Assembly: GCA_029262915.1 (NCBI GenBank)
Contig: JAJCYN010000389.1
Span: 1-7,600, forward strand
Source of the DNA: Flavobacteriales bacterium
GTDB taxonomy: Bacteria > Bacteroidota > Bacteroidia > Flavobacteriales_E > Vicingaceae
Length of the DNA stretch: 7,600 nt
Reading direction: 5' to 3'
Shown here piece after piece: positions 1-6,572 of this stretch. Numbering within the stretch: the stretch's first letter is position 1; every line of letters begins with the position of its first letter. The translations under genes and the position numbers were made by a program. The notes beneath the pieces were generated by a model. That model saw only the letters and a program-made list of their open reading frames with translations, made no database searches and was not told where the DNA came from.

Positions 1-329
1 AAAGAGGTCATTGGCTCTTGAAATATCATCGCAATTTCATTTCCCCTATAATTTCTCATTTCCTTTTCAGTTGCTTGAATTAAATCAACAACACCATGAT
101 CTGTATGAAATAAAATTTCTCCACCAGCTATTATTCCCGGAGGATTAGGGATTAATTGCATTACTGATAAAGAGGTAACTGATTTTCCAGAACCCGACTC
201 ACCAACAATACCAATTGTTTCTCCTTTGTTAAGCGTAAAAGAAATATCATTTACAGCTTTAACTGTTTCATCTTCAGTATGGAACTCAGTTACTAAGTTC
301 TTTATCTCTAATAATGTTCTACTGCTCAT
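1..329 (-). CDS. Oligopeptide/dipeptide-type ABC transporter ATP-binding protein, N-terminal part (runs off the left edge)
   Basis: This is the nucleotide-binding subunit of an ABC importer. It would hydrolyse ATP on the cytoplasmic face of the inner membrane to drive uptake, probably of peptides. Reading from the ATG at 329, 109 codons stay open to the edge. Visible are the Walker A loop GESGSGKS (residues 43-50) and the Q-loop MIFQEPMTS (101-109); the signature motif, Walker B and H-loop lie outside the window. The loop wording GESGSGKS, the QEPMTS Q-loop and the early VKAVNDISF segment are characteristic of the Dpp/Opp/Nik ATPase family, which is known to import peptides or nickel. The ATG is preceded by GGAG about 14 bases upstream, one of the few purine-rich leaders in the window. 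Many Bacteroidota carry this family as a tandem two-ATPase fusion, which cannot be judged from this fragment. The substrate is inferred from family only. Confidence 0.9.
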   Translation of the reverse strand, partial: MSSRTLLEIKNLVTEFHTEDETVKAVNDISFTLNKGETIGIVGESGSGKSVTSLSVMQLIPNPPGIIAGGEILFHTDHGVVDLIQATEKEMRNYRGNEIAMIFQEPMTS

Positions 330-465
330 ACTTTATAAATCATCTCCAAAGGGCAATAAAATTACACTTTCTTAAAAACTAAAACAAGTAATAACATTAA
401 TACCTAATATAAGATTAGACCATTTGCAAAATATAGGGGATGAAAGGGTTGTAACTATCTATAAA
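330..465. other. Intergenic gap of 136 bp upstream of the ABC ATPase gene
   Basis: This AT-rich spacer lies between the lipoprotein stop codon and the ABC ATPase start. It is the longest gap in the minus-strand run and the most likely place for a separate promoter for the ABC gene. On the minus strand I find no exact TAnnTTTG box; the nearest is TATATTTTG around 434-426, which has one base too many between TA and TTTG. I see no strong hairpin followed by a T-run, no tRNA-like fold and no credible small ORF. Confidence 0.5.
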
Positions 466-975
466 CTAATAATCTAGGTCACGAATAAAAATGGTTAAAA
501 AACCATACGCTTCACTATCATTAATTATTGATACAGCAACTCTAGTGTTAGAAATACTTGAATTAGTATGCCAGGTCATGTAACCGTCATCTTCCTTTCT
601 TCCAACACTATATTTTCTATTAAAATGAGCAGAAAAATTATTAAATAGTACTGCAGCATCTTCGATTGCATCTAAAAAAACTACCACTTCAATTTCGTAC
701 AATTCATTGTTTTCAGAAAAATCATAAGTTACGGTATAAGTGTTCCCCATACTTATTTCATAATCATAATGCAAATAATCGGGCATTTGATCTTTCAAGA
801 ATTTTTCGTTTTCTATAGCTTTAATGTCCTCAATTGTTGCTCCAATTTCAGTATTTCTAAATTGCCCATTTTCTGATTTTAAAATTTCATCGAAAAAAGG
901 ACTTTTGTTTTGGTTACAGGCAAATAGAAAACAAATGCCAAAGGAAAGAACTATTTTATTTAAACCAATTTTCAT
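466..975 (-). CDS. Small predicted lipoprotein of unknown function
   Basis: The 169-residue product begins with a short positive segment and a hydrophobic stretch that ends in the lipobox LFAC, with lipidated Cys20. It is therefore an exported lipoprotein of the cell envelope. The residues after Cys20 (NQNKS) are not a clear Bacteroidota surface-export signal, so which membrane face it occupies is unknown. The mature part has the order G-x-F-R (37-40), then G-A-T-I-E-D-I-K (45-52), a beta-rich middle, and a C-terminal TWH (134-136) followed by hydrophobic strands. The FR / G-x-s-x-e-x-[IV]-K arrangement resembles small uncharacterised envelope proteins I have seen in Bacteroidota, but I cannot name a family. 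The ATG at 975 follows the exonuclease stop after only 3 bases (TAACGTATG), so translation is probably coupled. There is no Shine-Dalgarno sequence. Function is unknown. Confidence 0.85.
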   Translation of the reverse strand: MKIGLNKIVLSFGICFLFACNQNKSPFFDEILKSENGQFRNTEIGATIEDIKAIENEKFLKDQMPDYLHYDYEISMGNTYTVTYDFSENNELYEIEVVVFLDAIEDAAVLFNNFSAHFNRKYSVGRKEDDGYMTWHTNSSISNTRVAVSIINDSEAYGFLTIFIRDLDY

Positions 976-978
976 ACG

Positions 979-1695
979 TTATGATATAACAATATTTTCT
1001 TGTTCAATGATGGGTTCGTTTCTAAATTTTAAAAATAGCTGTGTTAGTGCTACTACATCTTTCTGACAATAATTAGCAATACGTTCTAGATCTTTTTCTT
1101 TCCAATAAACATCGTTAACCATACTCCCATCAATGTCATCTTTTGGTGTAGGAATGTTAAAAATAGATGTTAATAAACTTAATGAGGTATAATGTTTATA
1201 ATCACCAAATTTCCATAATTGCAGGGTGTCTAGATGAGGAACTTCCCAAGGTTTTTTTCCAGCCAGATCAAGTATTGAAGGAATGCTAATCCCATTTATT
1301 AAACCTCTTCTTGCAATGTAGGGAAAATCAAATTCTTTACCGTTATGAGCACATAAAAGATCATCCCTATGGTCATAGTGTTTGTTTAATAATTCGAAAA
1401 AGTCAATTAATAACGTCTTTTCATCATCATTAAAATAAGATTTTAATCGAAGAGATTTTGTCCCATTTTCTATATTTATAAAACCAACAGAAATACAAAC
1501 AATTTTACCGAATTCAGCATAAATTCCAGCTCTAGAATAAACATCATCAGCTGTTTCATTTTCTTTAGCAATAAAATTCGCTTTTTGTTCCCAGTGGTTT
1601 TTAAAATCTTCATCCAGTTGAGAAAATTTAGGACGTTGAGCTACAGTTTCAATATCTAGAAAGAGAATTTTTTCGAGATTAATTTTTTGAAGCAT
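979..1695 (-). CDS. DEDDy-type 3'-5' exonuclease, PolB-exonuclease-like (PF10108 type)
   Basis: This 238-residue protein is predicted to remove nucleotides from 3' ends of DNA (or RNA) using two metal ions. All three exonuclease motifs are visible: ExoI as FLDIET with Asp14 and Glu16; ExoII as HNGKEFDFPYI with Asn118 and Asp123; ExoIII as YCQKDVVA with Tyr209 and Asp213, which puts it in the DEDDy class. No polymerase, helicase or other nucleic-acid domain follows, and the length matches stand-alone relatives of the family B polymerase proofreading domain. A cytoplasmic location is expected because no signal peptide is present. The gene lies 34 bp after the unknown 135-residue gene and 3 bp before the lipoprotein gene, within the minus-strand cluster. 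Which nucleic acid it degrades, and in which repair or turnover pathway, is not known for this family as far as I can recall. Activity is inferred from the intact motifs. Confidence 0.9.
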   Translation of the reverse strand: MLQKINLEKILFLDIETVAQRPKFSQLDEDFKNHWEQKANFIAKENETADDVYSRAGIYAEFGKIVCISVGFINIENGTKSLRLKSYFNDDEKTLLIDFFELLNKHYDHRDDLLCAHNGKEFDFPYIARRGLINGISIPSILDLAGKKPWEVPHLDTLQLWKFGDYKHYTSLSLLTSIFNIPTPKDDIDGSMVNDVYWKEKDLERIANYCQKDVVALTQLFLKFRNEPIIEQENIVIS

Positions 1696-1729
1696 AATTA
1701 GTTAGAATTTAGAAACTCTAAGATACAAT

Positions 1730-2137
1730 TTATTTAATCATTACTCCAGGTTTATTAATAAGAGGGATGTTAATTAGATTTTCTTCTTTAATCGTTTCTG
1801 CTAAAAAAATATATTTCTTATCAAGCATTTCATTGTTTTGAAAAAAGCTAACCCAATACTCATTATGAAGCCCAAAAACGTTTTCCATTATTGGTTCAAT
1901 TAAAACATAATTATTTGCTTCAACATTACCTATAGAATGTCTTAAAGCAGAAGTTTTGGTTTCATTTCCGTTAATTTTTGTAAGGTACCCTTTAGAGGAT
2001 ACCAAAACATTTTCTATGGATTTTGATTTTTGATTGATAAGGTAAACATTCCAAATTTCTTGATCGAGTTCATTCTTTTCCTTTACTACTGCAACAGCAA
2101 CATCCTCAACTTTTGATGGGTTAATATCTTTTTTCAT
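1730..2137 (-). CDS. Conserved-looking 135-residue cytoplasmic protein of unknown function
   Basis: I recognise this as the kind of short protein found across Flavobacteriia, but no function is established to my knowledge. It has no signal peptide, membrane segment, cysteine cluster or nucleotide-binding motif. The composition suggests a mostly beta fold: WNVYLIN (29-35), a VLVSSKGY stretch (44-51), a TSALRHSIG stretch (62-70), EYWVSFFQN and KKYIFLAE, closing with PLINKPGVMIK. From memory, some database relatives carry a phenylalanyl-tRNA synthetase alpha label; no synthetase motif is visible here and that label should not be carried over. The gene starts 6 bp after the S41 peptidase stop and ends 34 bp before the exonuclease start, so it is probably co-transcribed with both. 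The ATG at 2137 is the first in frame after the upstream stop and is followed directly by KKDIN. Confidence 0.8.
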   Translation of the reverse strand: MKKDINPSKVEDVAVAVVKEKNELDQEIWNVYLINQKSKSIENVLVSSKGYLTKINGNETKTSALRHSIGNVEANNYVLIEPIMENVFGLHNEYWVSFFQNNEMLDKKYIFLAETIKEENLINIPLINKPGVMIK

Positions 2138-2143
2138 AATAAA

Positions 2144-3766
2144 TTATTTGAAAGATTTTATCGCTTTTTGAACTGTTTTATCATCATCATTAATTATTAC
2201 GTAATACCCAAAATCATTAAACAAATTTCTGCTTATGGCAGCTTTTAAACCTCTAGATATTAACTCTTTTGATGTAATGATTTCTTCTAAATCTCTTTCC
2301 ACATCATTTTCATCAGCAAATTTTATGATGCTATTAAATAAATCGTTGTTTACCTTAAAACGATTTTTAAAAGTAATCGCATTTTTATATTGGGTATTCA
2401 ATGTTGTACGCTGCTTATCTACATAATTTAAAGCGAAATTTTGAATAATACCTCTATATCTTAATTCATATAAATAAGGTGTTCCTCCAACTGTATCGAG
2501 TGGAACAAAAATGTCTGGCATAATGCCACCGCCACCATAGACTATTTTTCCTTCTGGAGTATAAAATTTTAGTGAATCTGGAAATTGGATACTGTCTGCT
2601 GATAATAATTCACCATTTTCATAACGATTATACGCTTCTGCGTGATATTGTTCCATATTTGCTCCATAAGGTTTTTGAATGCATCTTCCAGTTGGTGTAT
2701 AGTACCTTGCAACGGTTAACCTTAAGGCGGATCCATCTGGCCACATTACTTGCTCCTGAACTAATCCTTTGCCAAAAGAGCGCCTTCCAATAATATTTCC
2801 TCTGTCATTATCTTGTATTGCTCCTGCTAGAATTTCACTCGCTGAAGCTGAGTTTTCATTGATTAAAATAGCAATATCACAAGTTTCTAATGTTCCATTA
2901 TCGGTAGAAAAATATTCGTCTTTATTTCTTGTTCTCCCATCGGTGTAAACAATCATTTTGTTTTTAATTAGAATCTCATCTGCAATTTTTGTAGCAGCTC
3001 CCAAAACTCCACCACCATTACCTCTTAAGTCGATAATAAGTTTTTCCATTCCTTTTTCTTTTAAGTTTTGAGTTGCTTCTAAAAATTCGGAATAGGTAGT
3101 TTTTGAAAAACGCGTTATTCTTAAGTATCCAATGTTATTGGTAATCATATATGGTGCATCAATGCTGAAAATTGGTATTCGATCTCTTGTTATTATGAAG
3201 TGTTTTCTTTTTTTAGTTCCTTGCCTTACAATATCAATAGCTACTTTAGTCCCTCTAGGACCTTTTAAGAGCTTAATTACTTTGTCATTGGTAATTCCAA
3301 CTCCTGCAACAATTGTGGTATCTACTTTTACAATTCGGTCTCCTGCTTTTATTCCTAGTTTATCCGAAGGACCATTTACAATTGGTGAGATAATCAAAAT
3401 GGTATCATCTTTTATTCTAAACTCTACACCAATTCCTTCAAAATTACCTTCTAATGGCTCATTCATTCCATCAAAATCTTTCGCGGGAATATAATAGGAA
3501 TGAGGATCTAATGTGGCAAGCATTGAAGTAATGGAACGTTCCGTTAACTCTTTTTTGTTAACAGAGTCAACATAAGTATCTTCTATAAAGTTTAAAATTT
3601 CGTTCAATTTGGTAGCTGTGTTGAACCGTTTGTTCTGTGGAAAGATGAACGCTTTATCATTAACATCAGAAGGGGCTAAAAAGGCCCCCAAATAAATGCC
3701 AATAACAATGCACCCCGCAATTATTAAGGGAAGAAAAATAAACAGGTATGCTTTGCTTTTACTCAT
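2144..3766 (-). CDS. C-terminal processing peptidase, S41 family, membrane-anchored, with PDZ domain
   Basis: This 540-residue periplasmic serine protease is of the Ctp/Prc type, which clips C-terminal tails or degrades envelope proteins. An N-terminal anchor at about residues 6-31 (hydrophobic, after KSK) should hold it in the inner membrane with the rest in the periplasm. The helical segment with LDPHSYYI (86-93) leads into a PDZ domain (about 105-190; GIGVEF and GIKAGDRIVKVD visible). The protease core follows: DLRGNGGG (246-253), then NSASASEI with the predicted nucleophile Ser308, and SFGKGLVQ with Lys333 and Gln337. The 25-residue Ser-to-Lys spacing matches Prc and CtpB. About 110 residues after the core (from about 430) are a C-terminal extension of the kind found in Bacteroidota homologues. 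The ATG at 3766 overlaps the deaminase stop by 8 bp (ATGAGTAA), implying coupled translation. Its physiological substrate cannot be read from the sequence. Confidence 0.95.
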   Translation of the reverse strand: MSKSKAYLFIFLPLIIAGCIVIGIYLGAFLAPSDVNDKAFIFPQNKRFNTATKLNEILNFIEDTYVDSVNKKELTERSITSMLATLDPHSYYIPAKDFDGMNEPLEGNFEGIGVEFRIKDDTILIISPIVNGPSDKLGIKAGDRIVKVDTTIVAGVGITNDKVIKLLKGPRGTKVAIDIVRQGTKKRKHFIITRDRIPIFSIDAPYMITNNIGYLRITRFSKTTYSEFLEATQNLKEKGMEKLIIDLRGNGGGVLGAATKIADEILIKNKMIVYTDGRTRNKDEYFSTDNGTLETCDIAILINENSASASEILAGAIQDNDRGNIIGRRSFGKGLVQEQVMWPDGSALRLTVARYYTPTGRCIQKPYGANMEQYHAEAYNRYENGELLSADSIQFPDSLKFYTPEGKIVYGGGGIMPDIFVPLDTVGGTPYLYELRYRGIIQNFALNYVDKQRTTLNTQYKNAITFKNRFKVNNDLFNSIIKFADENDVERDLEEIITSKELISRGLKAAISRNLFNDFGYYVIINDDDKTVQKAIKSFK

Positions 3767-4196
3767 TTAAGTTTTCAACTTTGGTAAGTTCAATGCCAGA
3801 CTGATTTAAAAAATCTAGGCCCGAATTATCTTTATAAGCTTTAATGTAAACAACTCTTTTTATCCCCGCTTGCAAAATAAGTTTACTGCATTCTTTGCAG
3901 GGCGAAAGTGTAATGTACAGTGTTGCTCCATTTGCGTTATGGTTTGATTTTGCAATCTTTGTTAAGGCATTTGCCTCAGCATGCAAAACATACCAATGTG
4001 TGTCACCCTTTTTATCTTCACAACAATTATCATAACCTGTTGGAGTTCCATTATATCCATCTGAAATAATCATTCTATCTTTAACTATTAATGCACCAAC
4101 TTGCTTCCTAGTACAATGAGAAAGTTTAGCCCATTCTTTTGCCATTTTTAAATAGGCACTATCGTATCGGAGTTGTTTTTCTTTAGGGTATAGCAT
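3759..4196 (-). CDS. Deoxycytidylate (dCMP) deaminase, probable start at Met 4196
   Basis: This cytoplasmic zinc enzyme hydrolyses dCMP to dUMP and ammonia, feeding thymidylate synthesis. The zinc site is complete: HAEAN supplies the zinc-binding His and the proton-shuttling Glu (residues 72 and 74 counted from this start), and PCKEC supplies Cys100 and Cys103. The TRKQVGALIVKD and GYNGTPTGYDNCCED stretches are typical of dCMP deaminases and set it apart from cytidine or tRNA deaminases. The frame can be extended to an ATG at 4238, adding 14 residues (MMSKIPTFDFFQIC), but homologues as I remember them begin just before the RYDxAYLKMAxEWAKLS segment, so Met 4196 gives a normal 145-residue protein. 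A TACTTTTG box at 4221-4214 sits inside the longer version, which also favours 4196. It is the first gene of the minus-strand cluster and overlaps the S41 peptidase gene by 8 bp. Confidence 0.93.
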   Translation of the reverse strand: MLYPKEKQLRYDSAYLKMAKEWAKLSHCTRKQVGALIVKDRMIISDGYNGTPTGYDNCCEDKKGDTHWYVLHAEANALTKIAKSNHNANGATLYITLSPCKECSKLILQAGIKRVVYIKAYKDNSGLDFLNQSGIELTKVENLNE

Positions 4197-4213
4197 ACAA
4201 ATTTGAAAAAAAT

Positions 4214-4221
4214 CAAAAGTA
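4214..4221 (-). promoter_or_regulatory. Candidate -7 promoter box (TACTTTTG) for the dCMP deaminase cluster
   Basis: The minus-strand sequence from 4221 down to 4214 is TACTTTTG, an exact match to the Bacteroidota -7 consensus TAnnTTTG. It would start transcription roughly 10 bases before the ATG at 4196. I find no TTG or TTTG at the expected -33 distance (about 4240-4247), and the region is T-rich, so a chance match is possible. Confidence 0.35.
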
Positions 4222-4257
4222 GGAATTTTACTCATCACACATAGTTTTTAGGTTTTT

Positions 4258-4265
4258 TATCTTTG
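4258..4265 (+). promoter_or_regulatory. Candidate -7 promoter box (TATCTTTG) for the plus-strand exported-protein gene
   Basis: TATCTTTG at this place matches TAnnTTTG exactly and lies 34 bases before the ATG at 4300, leaving a leader of about 28 bases. A second, imperfect candidate is TATTTTCG at 4291-4298, too close to the ATG to be likely. No -33 TTG is found at the usual distance. Together with the minus-strand box it makes a compact divergent promoter region. Confidence 0.35.
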
Positions 4266-4299
4266 TATTTTATTTAACGATAAATATCTGTATTTTCGA

Positions 4300-4878
4300 A
4301 TGATAATGAGATATGTAGTTTTATTACTAATAATTCTTCTTTCAAATCTCGGGTTTTCTCAGAACCCAAGAAAGGAAACCCCCGTGGGGATAAACTTTTC
4401 TGTTGGAGGGCCGGGTTTATCTTTCGCTGCTTCACTAGATGTTTTCATTTTTCCATCTGTTAATGTTGAAGGAGGACTTGGTTCTGGAGGATTAGGGTTT
4501 TTCTCGGGGAGCGCTTTTTTTGGTGGATTAAAATTTCATTCTGATGCTTACTCTAGTAGCAATTGGACATTGTATACTGGAGGGTTTTTAATTGGTACTT
4601 CAGAAACTTTTGATTCTCCTAGGGGAAAAGAAGAGGGTAAGAACGTGGGGCTTTTTTATTTGCCAATTGGCCTACAATATTTCACAAACAATGGATTTAC
4701 TTTTGGATATGAGTTGGCCGGAATATTCGATAAAAAAGCAGATTTGATAAATGATCACTTTGCAATTTGGTTTGGAATTAAAATAGGAATGCATTTTAGT
4801 TTAAATGATGGGCGGTCTAAAAAAAACAGGCGTAAAACAACTTATAAAGAAGAAAATATTGAATACTTCACTGAATAG
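4300..4878 (+). CDS. Small glycine-rich exported protein, possible outer-membrane barrel, unknown function
   Basis: The 192-residue product has a clear signal peptide: a hydrophobic core (about 5-17) and a cleavage site after Gln21 in the GFSQ context common in Bacteroidota. The mature part (about 25-165) is rich in glycine and aromatic residues arranged in alternating short hydrophobic stretches, such as the GLGSGGLGFFSG run and the later FTFGYELAGIFD and IWFGIKIG segments. This suggests a small beta-barrel or other beta-rich envelope protein. The last 25 residues (168-192) are a hydrophilic tail with a KKNRRK basic cluster, so the chain does not end on the aromatic residue usual for outer-membrane barrels. 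ATG 4300 is used here; ATG 4306 is an alternative two codons later and gives the same mature protein. It is the only plus-strand gene, divergent from dCMP deaminase and ending 11 bp from the barrel gene's stop. I recognise no named family. Confidence 0.8.
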   Translation: MIMRYVVLLLIILLSNLGFSQNPRKETPVGINFSVGGPGLSFAASLDVFIFPSVNVEGGLGSGGLGFFSGSAFFGGLKFHSDAYSSSNWTLYTGGFLIGTSETFDSPRGKEEGKNVGLFYLPIGLQYFTNNGFTFGYELAGIFDKKADLINDHFAIWFGIKIGMHFSLNDGRSKKNRRKTTYKEENIEYFTE

Positions 4879-4889
4879 TTGCTAGTTCT

Positions 4890-6572
4890 TTAAAAAGAAT
4901 AGGTTAACCCTCCGAGTACGCCAAATTTTTGAGTCGGATAATCATCCCACTTTTTATAAGGAGAAGATGCAATGTTGTTGAGTTGAATAAAGGCCGATAA
5001 CTTTTTGGTATAGCGATATTCAAAACCCAAATTAAGATCAAATACATTATCCAATTCCTTGGCATCTTCAATTAACGTTATGGTATTGTTTGTGGTAATG
5101 GTGTTTAATGTTTTAGCGTATTGCTTACTAAAATGAAAAAGATCGGCTCTAACAATAATTTTATCGCTTAAGTCGTAGATACCAGATAATGATACCTTGA
5201 AATCTGGTTTATGCCACGCTTTAATTTCATTTTTTGGAGTATAATTGTAGTAATTGGCTTCTAATAAGATTTTAAATTTCTCTAATTTCTGATAAGCCAA
5301 TTCACCAGTAACTTTAGAAAAACTTACGGTATCATAGGCTAAAACAAATTTGTTTTCGATTAGATTGTTAATGTCTTTTACATAAAGCGGCATTCCCTCC
5401 ATTTTCTGTCGGCTAAAACTTGTGTTAAATGTTATTTTAGAACTCAAGCTTCCTCTTATTCCACCATAAACATCGTATTTCTGGTTGCTATTTTGAATTG
5501 ATAAGAGTTGGGTGTTAATGAATGGATTTTCCTGGTAGAAATTGTTTAAATTATTACTTACTAGACCTCCTTTTATCCCAACATAAGGAATAATAATGTG
5601 TTCAACAACATTGTATTTGAATTCTGCTTTAGGGTAAAAATGAAATTTAGTGTTGGGAAATGAATTTAAATATAGTCCTATGCCTACTTGAAATTGCCAT
5701 TTATTGGTAGAAGTGCTGATATGAGGATTTAATCCTACTACTAAATTATGATCTTGATCTAATGGATTAATTAATTTATTGTAATTCATTTCCGCACCAA
5801 TGGTATAGAGTTCATTTTTATGGTATTTGCTCAATTTTCCATCAATTTCAACATGATTTTCTGAAACCTGAAACAAATCATTTATATTATGGTAAGCAAT
5901 ATCGAAGTTATAATCAAATTGACTAGTGTCTGTAAAATTTCTTGTTAGGGAGAAAGCTGTATTAAATTTATCGAGTTCTTGTCTGATGTCATCAGGGCTT
6001 ACAATGATTGCAGCATTTTGGTCAGAAAAGCCATAGTAATGATTTACATTTCGAGTGTATCCCATTTGACCATAAAGTGTAAATTCTTTTGTAAAACGTT
6101 TGCCAAAAACGCTTAATTCATTGTCGCTGTAATCGCTATAGTCGTTTCCTGAAATCCCACTAGAAGAAAAATGCTTTCCTGAAAAGCCATAAGATAAATT
6201 CTTAGATCGTTTAGCGTTATAATAAATTTCTGCTAAAGGTGTAGTATTGGTTCCAAACCCAATTTTTGCATAACCGTGGTACAATTTAACTAAAGGCTCA
6301 CCCTTAATTTTTGCAGGCTTTATTGGATCTATATTAAATGCTACAGGAACTTGTTTGGTTAAAAAACTATATGTTAATTCTGGAATAATTTTGTTGGTGT
6401 CTTTAATACTTGGGTTCTCTTTAATCTTAAAGGCATCGGTTAAAAAGGGTTGAAAAACGGTTTCTGTAAAAATTGTAGTAGAATCTACTGATCGTTTTGT
6501 TTGTGTAAAACCATTTGATAATAGTACTAAAAATACTACAAGTAAAGTTAATATGTTCCTAGCGTTACTCAT
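4890..6572 (-). CDS. TonB-dependent-receptor-like outer-membrane beta-barrel protein without plug domain
   Basis: This 560-residue predicted outer-membrane protein has a signal peptide (hydrophobic about 7-18, cleavage after Gln24 in GFTQ). A short non-barrel segment follows with DAFKIKENPSIKDT at 46-59, then from about 96 a long series of alternating amphipathic strands (LYHGYAKIGFGTNTTPLAEI at 96-115 is the start), closing with the terminal phenylalanine of GGLTYSF, the usual barrel end signal. True TonB-dependent receptors carry a plug domain of about 120 residues before the barrel and are often 700-1000 residues; no plug motif is seen here and there is no room for one. The DAFKI and HGYAKIGFG signatures place it, from memory, with Bacteroidota proteins usually annotated as TonB-dependent receptors. 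Its ATG overlaps the TPR gene's stop by 8 bp (ATGAGTAA), so the two are probably translated together. Transport substrate and need for TonB are unknown. Confidence 0.85.
   Translation of the reverse strand: MSNARNILTLLVVFLVLLSNGFTQTKRSVDSTTIFTETVFQPFLTDAFKIKENPSIKDTNKIIPELTYSFLTKQVPVAFNIDPIKPAKIKGEPLVKLYHGYAKIGFGTNTTPLAEIYYNAKRSKNLSYGFSGKHFSSSGISGNDYSDYSDNELSVFGKRFTKEFTLYGQMGYTRNVNHYYGFSDQNAAIIVSPDDIRQELDKFNTAFSLTRNFTDTSQFDYNFDIAYHNINDLFQVSENHVEIDGKLSKYHKNELYTIGAEMNYNKLINPLDQDHNLVVGLNPHISTSTNKWQFQVGIGLYLNSFPNTKFHFYPKAEFKYNVVEHIIIPYVGIKGGLVSNNLNNFYQENPFINTQLLSIQNSNQKYDVYGGIRGSLSSKITFNTSFSRQKMEGMPLYVKDINNLIENKFVLAYDTVSFSKVTGELAYQKLEKFKILLEANYYNYTPKNEIKAWHKPDFKVSLSGIYDLSDKIIVRADLFHFSKQYAKTLNTITTNNTITLIEDAKELDNVFDLNLGFEYRYTKKLSAFIQLNNIASSPYKKWDDYPTQKFGVLGGLTYSF

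Noticed and set aside
824..1066. Plus-strand open frame of 80 codons
   Set aside because: It lies opposite the lipoprotein and the end of the exonuclease gene, both with clear protein signatures; its translation has no recognisable pattern.
1709..1721. Hairpin TTAGA-AAC-TCTAA between the unknown gene and the exonuclease gene
   Set aside because: A 5-bp AT-rich stem in a 34-bp spacer is expected by chance and has no T-tract; not supported as terminator or regulatory element.
2235..3494. Three plus-strand open frames (2235-2426, 2572-2793, 3132-3494)
   Set aside because: All lie antisense within the S41 peptidase gene, whose domains and catalytic residues are intact across the same bases; they are shadow frames.
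4198..4205. Palindrome CAAATTTG just upstream of ATG 4196 as an operator
   Set aside because: Eight AT-rich bases are too short to be significant, with no second copy near the divergent promoters.
4886..4899. Palindrome TTCTTTAAAAAGAA at the convergent gene ends, as a bidirectional terminator
   Set aside because: The stem is made only of weak pairs apart from one C-G, the loop would be 2-4 bases, and there is no following T-run; too weak to call a terminator.
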